64,000 nucleotides of DNA from Streptomyces broussonetiae (lineage in GTDB: Bacteria > Actinomycetota > Actinomycetes > Streptomycetales > Streptomycetaceae). A model generated the notes under the pieces. That model was not told where the DNA came from. It saw only the letters and a program-made list of their open reading frames with translations, and did no database searches. The DNA is taken from the NCBI RefSeq assembly GCF_009796285.1, contig NZ_CP047020.1:2108001-2172000 (forward strand), written 5' to 3'. This document shows, piece by piece, positions 35,509 to 44,858 of the stretch. Within the stretch, counting starts at the first letter, position 1. Each line of letters begins with the position of its first letter. The position numbers and the translations under genes were made by a program.

Positions 35509-38335
35509 CGTCGGTCTCCGTCCCTTCGTGGGCATGGGTGGTCACGGTGCCGGTGGCCGTGCGATCCGCGCGGTCGGGGGCGGGGGCTCGGTCGGGCGCG
35601 GGGGCCTGATCGGGAGCGGGTGCCCTGTCAGGGGCGGGTCCCCCGTCAGAGGCAGGTCCTCCATCGGGCAAGGACGCCCGGTCAGCGGCGGGTGCCCGGT
35701 CAGCGGCAGGTCCCCCGTCAAAGGCAGGTCCTCCATCGGGCAAGGACGCCCGGTCAGCGGCGGGTGCCCGGTCAGCGGCAGGTCCCCCGTCAGGGGCGGG
35801 TCCCCCGTCAGAGGCAGGTCCTCCATCGGGCAAGGACGCCCGGTCAGGGGCAGGTCCCCGGTCAGGGGCAGATGCCTGATCAGGAAAGGATGCCCGGTCG
35901 GATGCCGGTGCCAGGGGGCTGGTCGTGTCGCTCCCTGCGTCTCCGGGGAGCTGCGGTTGCGTCGGCTCCGTGGCACCGGAGCCGGAGGGCGCCTTGTCCG
36001 CTGTCGCCGGCAGGCCCTGGCGTCCGCGGTCCAGGCCACGCTGGAAGGCACCGAAGATCGCCCGCATCTCCTCGGCGTCGACCTCGCGCCCGGGCGGCGC
36101 CGACCGCGGCGGCGGATCGTCCCGCAGCTCCCGGGCGAGGGAGGCCTGCCGGGTGCGGGTGGGAAGGGCGGGGGCGGTTTCCCGTCCCGGAGGCTGCTCC
36201 GGCATTCCTGGTTCCGCGGGCACCTGCGGTGTCGCGGGGGTGTCCGGGCCGGACGGTTCCCGCGCCGGCAGTGCCCGGCCGGCGGCGGGCCGGGCTCCGG
36301 TCCGGCGCCGGGTCGGCAGTTCTCGTACGACCGCGGTCGTACCGGCGGGCCGCTGCCCGGCGGGCGCGTCCGCCTGCCGCGGCCCGGCAGCGGACCCCAC
36401 CCGCACGCCCGTCGGCTCCTGCACCGCTTCCTCCGCCAGCACCGCCGAAGGCAGTCGCACCACCGCCGTCGTCCCGCCGTACGGCGAGTCGCGCAGGCTG
36501 ACCTCGATGCCGTGCCGGGCGGCGAGGCGGCCGACGACGTAGAGGCCCAGCCGGTCGTGGCGGGTGGGGTCGAAGGCCTCGGGATCGGTGAGTGTGGCGT
36601 GGGCCTGGGCGCGTGCGTCGGTGTCGAGGCCGAGACCGCGGTCGTCGATCTCCACGACGAACCCGCTGCCGACACGCCCGGTGCGCAGGGTGACCCTGGT
36701 GTGCGGCGGCGAGAACACCGTGGCGTTCTCCAGGAGTTCGGCGACGAGATGGACGACGTCGGCGACCGCGTCCGCGGCCACCCCCACCTCGGGCATCGGC
36801 GGCACCACCACGCGCGCGTAGTCCTCGATCTCGCCCACCGCCGAGGCGACGACGTCGGCGAGCGGTACCGGTCGGCGCCAGCGGCGGCCGGGCGTGGCAC
36901 CGGAGAGGATGATCAGGCTCTCCGCGTGCCGCCGCATGCGCGTGGTGAGGTGGTCGATACGGAACAGCTCGCGCAGCACGTCCGGGTCGTCGGTGCGCCG
37001 CTCCAGCGTGTCGACGAGCTTGAGCTGGCGGTGCACCAGCGCCTGGTTGCGGCGCGCGATGGTGAGCAGCACCGCGAACTGCCCCCGCCGCAGCCCGGCC
37101 TGCTGGACGGCGGCCTCGACGGCGGCGAGCCGCGCGGTGTTGAAGGACCGGCCGACCTGCCCGATCTCGTCGTCGTGGACCTCGTCGGCGGCCAGGGGCG
37201 GTGCCTCGGTGAGCGCGTCCACTTCGTCACCGGCACTCAATCTCCGCATGACGTCGGGAAGTTGATCCCTGGTGAGGACGTCGGCCGCGTCCCGGAGGGT
37301 CTCCAGGCGCCGCGAGATGCGCCGGGCGCCGCGCACCGCGAACCACAGGGACACGCCCGCGGCGGCCAGCCCGACCGCGCCGACGACCGCCGCCTTGGCC
37401 AGTTCCCGGTAGGCGAAGGCACGCCCGCGCGTGGCGGAGTTCTCGGCCGAGCTGGTGCACAGCTCGCGGTAGCGGACGACGGCCCGGTCGACGGTCGAGC
37501 GCCAGGTGCCGGCCGCGACCGCCTTCCCGGCGCCGGACGCACCGGACCGCAGCAGCGCGTCCTCGCCGCCCACCAGTGAGCGGTAGAGGTCACCGCGCTG
37601 GAAGTGGTCGAACAGGCCGCGCGAGTCGGCGGGCAGGTCCGGTACGTACGTCCGCTGGAAGACGCGCCGGTCCTCGATGGTCTCGGTCAGTGCGTCGTAC
37701 TGCCGGTCGCTCAGGGTGCCGGCCGCCCGCGCCCCGGCGACCAGCGCGTCCTCGCGGGACACGTACTCCCGGACCCGCACCAGCTCGATGACGACCTGGG
37801 CCTCGCGGGCGAGCTGTCCGGCCTGCAGGGCGGTGAGCGTGGACTGCACGCCGAAGCCGGGCTCCACCAGTGCGCTGTACTCGTCGACCGCCCGGTCCCA
37901 GGTGATGTCCCGGGACAGCACGCGCTCACGCAGCCCCTCCAGCCTGCCGGTGGCCGCGACCATGGCGTCCACGGCCTGCCGCTGGCGCAGCGTGAGCCGG
38001 CTCCGGCCGCCGCCCTGCACCGCCTGCTTCATGGCCTCGACGGCCCGGTCGGTACGGCGCTGCTGCTCGAGCAGTTGCCCGGCGGCGGCCGTGTCGAGGC
38101 GGGCGCCCAGGTAGGCGGCGGACATCCGGCGCTCGATCTGGATCTGCCCGATCGCGGTGTCCACGGGGGTGCCGAAGTCGTCGTACACCCCCTGGACCCG
38201 GACCAGTGCGCGCAGTTCGCCGGTGACGGACCACATGGCGAAGCTCCACAGCGCCATCAGCGCGACGGCCGGGGCGAGCGCGAGCGCCACGATCCGCGCA
38301 CGGACGGTGGTAGGGCGACGGAGGGGCCAGCGCAT
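35498..38335 (-). CDS. cvnA: Nitrate/nitrite-sensing-domain histidine kinase, conservon CvnA
   Basis: A 945-residue membrane sensor. Helix 1 at about 17-40, extracytoplasmic NIT domain (about 45-305), helix 2 (AAVVGAVGLAAAGVSLWFAV), HAMP, a degenerate H-box with RRHAESLIILSG, and an HATPase domain with N-box ELLENATVFSPP, DDRGLGLD and LGLYVVGRLAARHG. A disordered Pro-rich tail from about residue 640 ends in hexapeptide repeats (xPDxxx/xADRAP). ATG 38335 is preferred over 38377. It is the first gene of the conservon cvnA-cvnB-cvnC; no cvnD follows. The family acts in phage-like or development-linked signalling, but here the role is unknown. Confidence 0.9.
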   Translation of the reverse strand: MRWPLRRPTTVRARIVALALAPAVALMALWSFAMWSVTGELRALVRVQGVYDDFGTPVDTAIGQIQIERRMSAAYLGARLDTAAAGQLLEQQRRTDRAVEAMKQAVQGGGRSRLTLRQRQAVDAMVAATGRLEGLRERVLSRDITWDRAVDEYSALVEPGFGVQSTLTALQAGQLAREAQVVIELVRVREYVSREDALVAGARAAGTLSDRQYDALTETIEDRRVFQRTYVPDLPADSRGLFDHFQRGDLYRSLVGGEDALLRSGASGAGKAVAAGTWRSTVDRAVVRYRELCTSSAENSATRGRAFAYRELAKAAVVGAVGLAAAGVSLWFAVRGARRISRRLETLRDAADVLTRDQLPDVMRRLSAGDEVDALTEAPPLAADEVHDDEIGQVGRSFNTARLAAVEAAVQQAGLRRGQFAVLLTIARRNQALVHRQLKLVDTLERRTDDPDVLRELFRIDHLTTRMRRHAESLIILSGATPGRRWRRPVPLADVVASAVGEIEDYARVVVPPMPEVGVAADAVADVVHLVAELLENATVFSPPHTRVTLRTGRVGSGFVVEIDDRGLGLDTDARAQAHATLTDPEAFDPTRHDRLGLYVVGRLAARHGIEVSLRDSPYGGTTAVVRLPSAVLAEEAVQEPTGVRVGSAAGPRQADAPAGQRPAGTTAVVRELPTRRRTGARPAAGRALPAREPSGPDTPATPQVPAEPGMPEQPPGRETAPALPTRTRQASLARELRDDPPPRSAPPGREVDAEEMRAIFGAFQRGLDRGRQGLPATADKAPSGSGATEPTQPQLPGDAGSDTTSPLAPASDRASFPDQASAPDRGPAPDRASLPDGGPASDGGPAPDGGPAADRAPAADRASLPDGGPAFDGGPAADRAPAADRASLPDGGPASDGGPAPDRAPAPDQAPAPDRAPAPDRADRTATGTVTTHAHEGTETDDAR
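35560..35885. repeat. 18-bp-unit repeats encoding the CvnA tail
   Basis: The block TCCTCCATCGGGCAAGG occurs at 35657, 35729 and 35819. The spacings of 72 and 90 bp are both multiples of 18 bp, so hexapeptides expand or contract in frame. Confidence 0.85.
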
Positions 38336-38429
38336 GGGGTACCTACCGGTGTTACCAATCAGTAGAGAGCGCGGCACAACCTACGGGATCGATCTGTGCA
38401 CCGCAATGGTGACCTGCGGTAACCCCGGG

Positions 38430-39914
38430 TCACCTCGGGGACAGGGCGAAGGTCGTGACGACGGCCGCGTGGTCGGACGGCCAGTCGTTGCCCGCCACGT
38501 CCGGCCAGGGGCGCGCAGTGCCGGTGACGAGGGTGTGCGCGTCCAGCACGGTGAGACCGCGGTGCAGGACGTAGTCGATCCGGTCCTGCGGCTCGGGCCG
38601 CCCGCTGCCGTCCTCGTGCACGGGATGGATCGGCGACCAGGTGTGCCCGGGCGCGGCGGCGGGGTCCGGGTGCGCCGCACGGTAGGAGTCGGCGAAGCCC
38701 GCCTGCTCGGCGGCCAGGGTCACCGGCCACGTCACGTCCGGCCAGTCCAGGTGCGAGGGGCAGTTGAAGTCGCCGACGAGGACGACCGGGACTCCTTCGG
38801 CCGCGGAGTCGGCGATCCGCTCCAGCGTGTCCCGCATCTGGGCGAGCCGGACCTCCTCATGGGCGATCAGCTCGGCCGCCGGCAGCCCGTCGAAGACGGA
38901 CTCGTAGGGCCCGTACGGCGTGTAGTGCAGATGCGCGGTCCACACGTCGACCTCGCGGCCGGGCGCCACGGCGATCCGGACACCCGCGGCACCGTAGAAG
39001 CCGACGTCCGGGTCGCCGAAGCGGGCGGTGATCGGGTGGCGGCTGATGACGCCGAGGTTCTCGCCGGCCCGGTGGTGGTGCCAGCCGAGGGCCTCGGCCA
39101 GCTCCTGGGCCGCCGTCCCGCCCGTCTCCTGGAGGCCGACGACGTCGGCGCCGCTCTCCAGGACGGCCTTGAGCTGCTTGGCCCGGTGGTCGTCGACGGG
39201 GCTGCCGCCGAGCCACAGGTTCCAGCTCATGACCCGCAGTTCGGGCGCGACCATCGCGCACAGCTTCTCGACCGAGACCCCGGCAAGGCTCTCCCGGACG
39301 GTCCGGCCGGGTGCCGCGCCGATCGGGGCGAGGGACGGTACGGCGAGCACGGCGCAGCCGGCGGCCTCGGCGGAGGCCACCCCGGTCTCGGTGTCCTCGA
39401 CGGCCACGCAGCCGGCCGCCTCGACGCCGAGGGCCCGGCAGGCGGCGAGATAGGGGTCGGGGGCCGGCTTGGTTCGGGCGGTGTCGTCGGCGGTGACGGA
39501 GGCCGCGAACCGGTGGGCGCCCAGGGCGTCGAGGACGACGTCGGCCACCGCGCGCGGGGACGCGGTGACCAGCGCGGTCGGAACGCCGGCGGCGGCCAGC
39601 GCGTCCAGCAGTTCCAGGGCGCCGGGACGCGGCACGATGCCGGTGCGGACGCGGGCGGCGAACTCGCGGTGCAGGTCGGCGGCGAGGTCCGGGGCGGTCC
39701 TGCCGGTGTCCGCGGCGAGCCAGGCGGCGGTGTGCTCGACCGGGCGGCCGAGCACGTCCGGCTGGTCGGTCTCGGTCAGCGGTCGGCCGGCGACCTGCTC
39801 GACCGCCTCCCACCACAGTCGCTCGGTGTCGACGAGCGTGCCGTCCATGTCGAACAGGACGGCCTGCAGCGGGCGTCGGTGGGTGTGGGGGGTCACGTTC
39901 GGGTCAGTCCTCAC
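38430..39914 (-). CDS. HAD hydrolase fused to an endonuclease/exonuclease/phosphatase domain
   Basis: A 494-residue two-domain protein. The N-terminal HAD-IA phosphatase (about 10-215) carries all motifs: DMDGTLVDTE, VTASPRA, KPAPDPY, VEDTETGV. The C-terminal EEP domain (about 225-494) carries SWNLWLGG, LQETG, VGDFNCPS and DWPSDHAAVV. The GTG at 39914 overlaps the ABC ATPase stop (GTGA). As the last gene of an ABC importer operon it may hydrolyse an imported phosphodiester and then the resulting phosphomonoester; that is an inference. Confidence 0.85.
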   Translation of the reverse strand: MRTDPNVTPHTHRRPLQAVLFDMDGTLVDTERLWWEAVEQVAGRPLTETDQPDVLGRPVEHTAAWLAADTGRTAPDLAADLHREFAARVRTGIVPRPGALELLDALAAAGVPTALVTASPRAVADVVLDALGAHRFAASVTADDTARTKPAPDPYLAACRALGVEAAGCVAVEDTETGVASAEAAGCAVLAVPSLAPIGAAPGRTVRESLAGVSVEKLCAMVAPELRVMSWNLWLGGSPVDDHRAKQLKAVLESGADVVGLQETGGTAAQELAEALGWHHHRAGENLGVISRHPITARFGDPDVGFYGAAGVRIAVAPGREVDVWTAHLHYTPYGPYESVFDGLPAAELIAHEEVRLAQMRDTLERIADSAAEGVPVVLVGDFNCPSHLDWPDVTWPVTLAAEQAGFADSYRAAHPDPAAAPGHTWSPIHPVHEDGSGRPEPQDRIDYVLHRGLTVLDAHTLVTGTARPWPDVAGNDWPSDHAAVVTTFALSPR

Positions 39915-40999
39915 TTCTGGATACGTTCGGCCACCAGCACGGGCCGCTCGGGCAGCGACACGGCGACGGCGGCACCGGCGCCGAGCCCGGTGGCCTCGTG
40001 TGCGGGCAGGTCGGCCTTGGCCTCGGTGCCGTCGGCGAGCCGTACGGTGACCCGGAGGACCGCGCCGAGGAAGGCGGTGGCGACGACGCGGGCACCGCCC
40101 TGCTCGTCGGCCGCCACCTGGACGGCCTCGGGCCGCACCAGTACGTCGACGGGACCGTCCGGCACGTCGCCGTCGGCGGGCAGCCGCTGTCCGAGCACCT
40201 GGACCGAGCCGTCGGCCAGTTCGCCCGGGATCCGGCTCATCGTGCCGACGAACTCGGCGACGAAGGCGGTCGCGGGGCGGCCGTACAGCTCGGCGGGCGC
40301 GGCGCACTGTTCGAGGCGTCCGGCGCGCATGACGGCGACCCGGTCGGCGACCGACAGGGCCTCCTCCTGATCATGTGTCACGAACAGGGTGGTGATGCCG
40401 AGTTCCTGCTGGAGTCGGCGGATCTCCTCGCGCAGGGTCAGGCGGACCTTGGCGTCGAGCGCGGACAGCGGCTCGTCGAGGAGCAGCACGCGCGGACGCA
40501 GCGCGAGGGCGCGGGCCAGCGCGATGCGCTGCTGCTGGCCGCCGGAGAGCTGGTGCGGATAGCGCTCCCCCTTGTCTCCGAGTCCGACCAGCTCCAGCAA
40601 CTCACCGGCACGGGTCCTGCGTTCGGCCGTACGGACACCGCGCATGCGCAGCCCGAAGGCGACGTTGTCGACGGCGTTCAGGTGCGGGAAGAGGCTGTAC
40701 GACTGGAAGACCATGCCGGCGTCGCGGCGGTGGGCCGGGACGTGAGTGATGTCCTCACCGTCCACCAGCACCGCGCCGGAGTCGGGGTGTTCGAAGCCGG
40801 CGAGCATGCGCAGCGCGGTGGTCTTGCCGCAGCCGGAGGGACCGAGCAGGGCCAGGAACTCCCCGGGGCGAACGGTCAGGTCGAGTCCGTCGAGGGCGAC
40901 GGTGGCCCCGAACTCTCGCCGCAGGGAACGGAATTCGACGGTGGCGGCCTTCTCCGCGGTGGCCTTCTCGAGCATGGTGGCGGTCATGTTGTGTGTCAT
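39911..40999 (-). CDS. ABC transporter ATP-binding protein, PotA/FbpC type
   Basis: A 362-residue importer ATPase. Walker A GPSGCGKT, Q-loop region, signature LSGGQQQRIALARAL, Walker B LLLDEPLSALD, and a C-terminal TOBE domain (about 270-360) typical of polyamine/iron/phosphonate importers. ATG 40999 overlaps the permease stop by 4 nt; further in-frame ATGs follow at codons 5 and 9. Third-to-last of a fully coupled operon. Confidence 0.93.
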   Translation of the reverse strand: MTHNMTATMLEKATAEKAATVEFRSLRREFGATVALDGLDLTVRPGEFLALLGPSGCGKTTALRMLAGFEHPDSGAVLVDGEDITHVPAHRRDAGMVFQSYSLFPHLNAVDNVAFGLRMRGVRTAERRTRAGELLELVGLGDKGERYPHQLSGGQQQRIALARALALRPRVLLLDEPLSALDAKVRLTLREEIRRLQQELGITTLFVTHDQEEALSVADRVAVMRAGRLEQCAAPAELYGRPATAFVAEFVGTMSRIPGELADGSVQVLGQRLPADGDVPDGPVDVLVRPEAVQVAADEQGGARVVATAFLGAVLRVTVRLADGTEAKADLPAHEATGLGAGAAVAVSLPERPVLVAERIQK

Positions 41000-41817
41000 C
41001 CCCGGGAGTTGGCGGTTCGGGTGCGTCCGCCGCCGGCACCGGCGAGCGCGAGGAGCAGGGCCCAGGTGACGAGCAGGCTGAGCACGGACACGGCGACGGA
41101 CATCTGGGCCTGTTCGCCGCCGACGTTGTAGATCCACACGGCGAAGGGCGCGTATCCGAGCAGGTGGGAGACCGTGAACTCGCCGAGGACCAGGGCCAGC
41201 GTCAGGAAGGAGGCGTTGAGCAGGGCCCCGCGCAGGTTCGGCAGGACGGCCTGCAGCAGGGCCTGCGGCCAGGAGGCGCCACAGCTGCGGGCCGCCTCGA
41301 CGAGGGTGCGCACGTCGATGGCGCGCAGGCCGGCGTCCAGCGCCCGGTAGACGAAGGGCAGGGCCATCACGACGTAGGCGAGGACCAGGACGACGGGGAA
41401 TTTGTCGTTCTGGATCACCACGAAGGTCTCGAACAGCGGGGTCCGGGACAGGTGCTCCGGACCCCACTTGAGCACGGTGACGATCCCGGCGACGAACGCG
41501 ATCGGCGGCACCACCAGCGGCAGTGAGCAGACCACCTCGACCACCGGCCGCAGCCGGGGCGAGCCGAGCCGGAGCGCGACCACGGCGGGCACCATCAGCA
41601 GCAGCACCACCGCGATGGTGGCCACGGCCAGCTCCAGCGAGAGCAGCAGGCTGGAGACGAAGCCGTCGGTGGACAGGATCTTGGTGTAGGCGTCGAAGCT
41701 GACGCCCTGGCCGGGCACGTCCACCGTGAAGATCACGGAGGCGGCGAGCGGCACCAGGAAGTACAGGGCGGCGAGGCCGAGGACGACCCACCGCCACGGG
41801 GTCAGGCGTCGAGCCAT
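40996..41817 (-). CDS. ABC transporter permease (second subunit)
   Basis: A 273-residue PotC-like permease with six helices and an EAA loop (VEAARSCGASWPQALLQAVLP). ATG 41817 overlaps the preceding permease stop by 16 nt. Same operon as the binding protein and ATPase. Confidence 0.92.
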   Translation of the reverse strand: MARRLTPWRWVVLGLAALYFLVPLAASVIFTVDVPGQGVSFDAYTKILSTDGFVSSLLLSLELAVATIAVVLLLMVPAVVALRLGSPRLRPVVEVVCSLPLVVPPIAFVAGIVTVLKWGPEHLSRTPLFETFVVIQNDKFPVVLVLAYVVMALPFVYRALDAGLRAIDVRTLVEAARSCGASWPQALLQAVLPNLRGALLNASFLTLALVLGEFTVSHLLGYAPFAVWIYNVGGEQAQMSVAVSVLSLLVTWALLLALAGAGGGRTRTANSRG

Positions 41818-42701
41818 CGGGCACTCCGTCGCTGAAGGGGCAGGTACACGGCCATCACCAGGCCGGCCACCAGGACCATGTCCAGGCTGAGGGCGAGCGC
41901 GATGTTCTCCTGGCCGACGAGGACGTTGCCGGAGAGCGCGTCGGCGATCTGCAGGGTGACCAGCGGGACCGCACTGCCGACCATCGCCGCGGCGGTGGCG
42001 TAGGCGGCGAAGGCGCTGCCGAAGAGCAGCACGAGGCCGCCGAGCAGCGAGGGCGCGAGCACGGGCAGGGCCACGTGGCGCCAGTACTGCACACCGGTGG
42101 CGCCGTTGTTCAGCGCGGCCTCGCGCCACTGCGCGCGCAGGCCGTCCAGCGCGGGGGTGATCGTGAGGACCATGAGCGGGATGAGGAAGTACAGGTAGAC
42201 GAGGACCAGGCCCCAGAAGCTGTAGAGGTCCCAGCCGCTGTCCTTCAGGCCGAGGTGCACGGTGAGGACGCCCGCGTTGCCGAGGGTGGCGACGAAGGCG
42301 AAGGCGAGCGGCACACCGCCGAAGTTGGCGAGCACGCCGGAGGCGGTCAGCACGGCCTCGCGCAGCCAGCGGGAGCGGGAGCTGACCACGGCCTGCGCCA
42401 GCGGCAGCCCGAGCAGGGCGCCGAGCGCGGCGGCGATCGCGGACAGCTTGACGCTGCCGAGCAGGGCGGTGAGGTAGGGGCCCTGCAGCGAGGCCGTCAT
42501 GTTGGAGCCGGTGTAGGTGGTCGCGCCCGTGGTGGCGTCGTCGACCGAGAAGGCGCCGTTCACGATGGCCACGGCGGGCAGGCCGAAGGCGATGGCGACG
42601 AAGACCAGCAGCGGTACGACCGCCAGCCAGCCGGGGGCGCGGCGCCGCCGCTTCGCCGAAGCGACGGGCGCCACGTCCGCACGCGGGAGAGCGGCGGTCA
42701 T
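41802..42701 (-). CDS. ABC transporter permease (first subunit)
   Basis: A 299-residue PotB-like permease with six helices and an EAA loop (REAALNNGATGVQYWRHVALP). ATG 42701 overlaps the binding-protein stop by 4 nt (ATGA). Confidence 0.92.
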   Translation of the reverse strand: MTAALPRADVAPVASAKRRRRAPGWLAVVPLLVFVAIAFGLPAVAIVNGAFSVDDATTGATTYTGSNMTASLQGPYLTALLGSVKLSAIAAALGALLGLPLAQAVVSSRSRWLREAVLTASGVLANFGGVPLAFAFVATLGNAGVLTVHLGLKDSGWDLYSFWGLVLVYLYFLIPLMVLTITPALDGLRAQWREAALNNGATGVQYWRHVALPVLAPSLLGGLVLLFGSAFAAYATAAAMVGSAVPLVTLQIADALSGNVLVGQENIALALSLDMVLVAGLVMAVYLPLQRRSARWLDA

Positions 42702-43858
42702 CCGGAGACGGCCTTCTGCCAGCCCTGGGCGATGACCGTCTTGGCCTTGCTCTGCTGGTCCTCGGTCGGGAAGGACGGCGTGCCGGTGACCTTCGGCAGC
42801 TGGGCGGCGGCCGTCTTGTCGAGGGTGCCGGCCTTCTCCATGGTGGCCATCAGCGCCGGGCGGGCGTAGCCCTGGAGCCAGAGGTTCTGGCCCTCGGTGC
42901 TGTAGAGGTACTCCTGCCACAGGCGGGCCGCCGCCGGGTGCGGGGCGTCCTTGTTGACGGCCTGGGAGTAGTACTGGGCGTACTGGCCGTCGCTCGGGAT
43001 GACGACCTTCCAGTCGAGGCCCTTGGACTTGAACTCCTTGGCGTAGCCGGCGTTCAGGTAGTCCCAGTCGATGGAGATCGGGGTCTCGCCCTTCTCGACG
43101 GTGGCCGGGGTGGACTCGACGGGCGTGTAGTTGCCGCTCTTCTTGAGCTTGGCGAAGAAGTCCAGGCCGGGCTGGATGCTGTCGAAGGAGCCGCCGTTCG
43201 CGAGCGCCGCCGCGTAGACGCCGCCGAAGGCGGAGCCGGACTTGGTGGGGTTGCCGTTGAGGGCGACCTGACCCTTGTACTCGGGCTTGAGCAGGTCCTT
43301 GAAGCTGGTCGGGCAGTCCTTGACGCGCTTGTCGTCGCAGCCGATGGAGATGTAGCCGCCGTAGTCGTTGTACCAGCGAGCCTGCGGGTCCTTCTGGGCC
43401 TCGGGGATGTCGGCGTAGGACGCGACCTTGTACGGCGCGAGCAGCCCCTGCTGGGCGGCGCTCAGCGCGAAGGAGGAGCCGAGGTCGAGGACGTCGGGGC
43501 CGCGGTCCTGGCCCTTGCGGGAGGTGACGGCGTTGATCTCGTCCTGGCTGGTGCCGTCGGGGCTCTCGTCCTCGATCTTGATGCCGTACTTCTTCTGGAA
43601 GCCGTCGATGACGGCACCGTAGTCGGCCCAGTCACGGGGCACCGCGATGATGTGCAGCGAGCCCTCCTTCTTGGCCGCCTTGACCAGGGCGTCCATGCCG
43701 CCGAAGTCGGCGGCGGAGGTGGCGGTGGCGGCGCTCTTGCCGTCCTTGGTGGTGGTCGACGCCTTGTCGGGGGCGGCGCCGCAGGCGCTCAGGGCGAGCG
43801 CGGCGACGACGGCGGTGCAGCCGCCGAGCACGGCGTTTCTCGGCAGGGACACGGTCAC
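42698..43858 (-). CDS. ABC transporter substrate-binding lipoprotein
   Basis: A 386-residue extracellular solute-binding protein of the PotD/FbpA/AEP-binding cluster (KKYGIKIEDESPDG, PDVLDLGSSFAL). Lipobox ALSAC in the first 30 residues. The GTG at 43858 has GGAG about 6 nt upstream. Substrate unknown; the downstream HAD-EEP enzyme and HutC-type regulator suggest a phosphorylated compound. First gene of the operon, 36 nt from a perfect inverted repeat. Confidence 0.9.
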   Translation of the reverse strand: MTVSLPRNAVLGGCTAVVAALALSACGAAPDKASTTTKDGKSAATATSAADFGGMDALVKAAKKEGSLHIIAVPRDWADYGAVIDGFQKKYGIKIEDESPDGTSQDEINAVTSRKGQDRGPDVLDLGSSFALSAAQQGLLAPYKVASYADIPEAQKDPQARWYNDYGGYISIGCDDKRVKDCPTSFKDLLKPEYKGQVALNGNPTKSGSAFGGVYAAALANGGSFDSIQPGLDFFAKLKKSGNYTPVESTPATVEKGETPISIDWDYLNAGYAKEFKSKGLDWKVVIPSDGQYAQYYSQAVNKDAPHPAAARLWQEYLYSTEGQNLWLQGYARPALMATMEKAGTLDKTAAAQLPKVTGTPSFPTEDQQSKAKTVIAQGWQKAVSG

Positions 43859-43893
43859 GGTCTCTCCAGGGGGACACATGCGGAGCGAGGGAG

Positions 43894-43911
43894 AACTTGT
43901 CTGAACAAGTT
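43894..43911. promoter_or_regulatory. GntR/HutC-type operator of the ABC operon
   Basis: Perfect 7-bp inverted repeat AACTTGT-ctga-ACAAGTT. The core GTCTGAAC fits the GTnTnnAC pattern of HutC-subfamily operators. It lies 36 nt before the binding-protein gene and 153 nt before the regulator gene. Confidence 0.65.
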
Positions 43912-44025
43912 GGCCCCAGTACGCCCGGCCTCGGTGTCCTGTTCATGAACGGAGCCCAAACACCGCCCCCCGTTTCCCTGCACACTTCCGACTGACACGG
44001 ATCACCAAGGTGCGTCGATTAGGCT

Positions 44026-44047
44026 GGTCACGCTGTGCACAGTGACC
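44026..44047. promoter_or_regulatory. Near-palindrome before the GntR gene
   Basis: GGTCA-cg-CTGTGCACAG-TGACC: arms of 10 bp interrupted by a two-base bulge on one side, ending 17 nt before the start codon. A possible second operator. Confidence 0.4.
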
Positions 44048-44063
44048 TGAGCAGAGGGGAAGC

Positions 44064-44804
44064 ATGACGGCGCGACACGAGGAGATCGCCGACGAGTTGC
44101 GGCGGGCCATCGACCGCGAGGAGTACACGGTCGGCAGCCGACTGCCCTCGGAGGCGGAACTCGCGACGCACTACGGCGTCTCACGAGGCACGGTCCGTCA
44201 GGCCGTCGCGACCCTGACCGCCGAGGGGCTGATCGGCTCCCGCCAGGGCGCCCGGCGCGTGGTGCTCGCCAGCCGCCGCAGCCAGAGCTTCGAGGAACTG
44301 CGCAGCTTCGCCCAGTGGGCCCGCGCGATGGGCCGCGAGGCCACGGGCCACGTGGTGACGCAGGAGTACCGCCCGGCGACCCACGAGGACGCAGTGCGTC
44401 TCCAACTCCCCATCGGCACACAGGTGTTGCACGTGCTCCGGGTGCGCGGCCTGGACGGCGAGCCGGTGCTGCTGGAGCGCACGGTGTACGCCGACTGGAT
44501 CTCCCCGGCGGTCGAGTCGATCGAGCCGGACTGCCCCTCGGTCACCCAACGCCTCTTCGACGACACGGGATTGGTCTTCGCCTACGGCGAGCACATCATC
44601 GACGCGGTGGCGGCGGGCGCCCAGGACTCCGAGCTGCTGGGCATCCGCCGTACCAGTCCGCTGCTGCGGGTGCGCCGGGTGACGACGACACGCGAGGGGC
44701 GCCCGGTGGAATGGTCGGACGACCGCTACCGCTCGGACGCGGTGAGCTTCGCCGTACGCAACTCGATCGGGAACAACGCGCTGGCACGGAAGACGGCGGA
44801 GTAG
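44064..44804 (+). CDS. GntR family regulator, HutC/UTRA type
   Basis: A 246-residue regulator. N-terminal winged helix (LPSEAELATHYGVSRGTVRQAV) and a C-terminal UTRA ligand domain (about 85-235). GAGGGGAAGC precedes ATG 44064. Divergent from the ABC operon and its likely repressor through the repeat at 43894. It belongs to the same subfamily as PhnF/NagR, so the ligand may be the transported substrate or its phosphorylated form. Confidence 0.9.
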   Translation: MTARHEEIADELRRAIDREEYTVGSRLPSEAELATHYGVSRGTVRQAVATLTAEGLIGSRQGARRVVLASRRSQSFEELRSFAQWARAMGREATGHVVTQEYRPATHEDAVRLQLPIGTQVLHVLRVRGLDGEPVLLERTVYADWISPAVESIEPDCPSVTQRLFDDTGLVFAYGEHIIDAVAAGAQDSELLGIRRTSPLLRVRRVTTTREGRPVEWSDDRYRSDAVSFAVRNSIGNNALARKTAE

Positions 44805-44858
44805 CCCCGCCCTTGCCGTGGGGACAAGGCGACCGGAAAAAGGGCGGCTGCGCAGCAA

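Noticed and set aside
39915..40307. N-terminal extension of the HAD-EEP gene
   Set aside because: The added 131 residues read antisense-like Arg/Gly-rich sequence inside the ABC ATPase gene; the GTG at 39914 overlapping the ATPase stop is the natural start.
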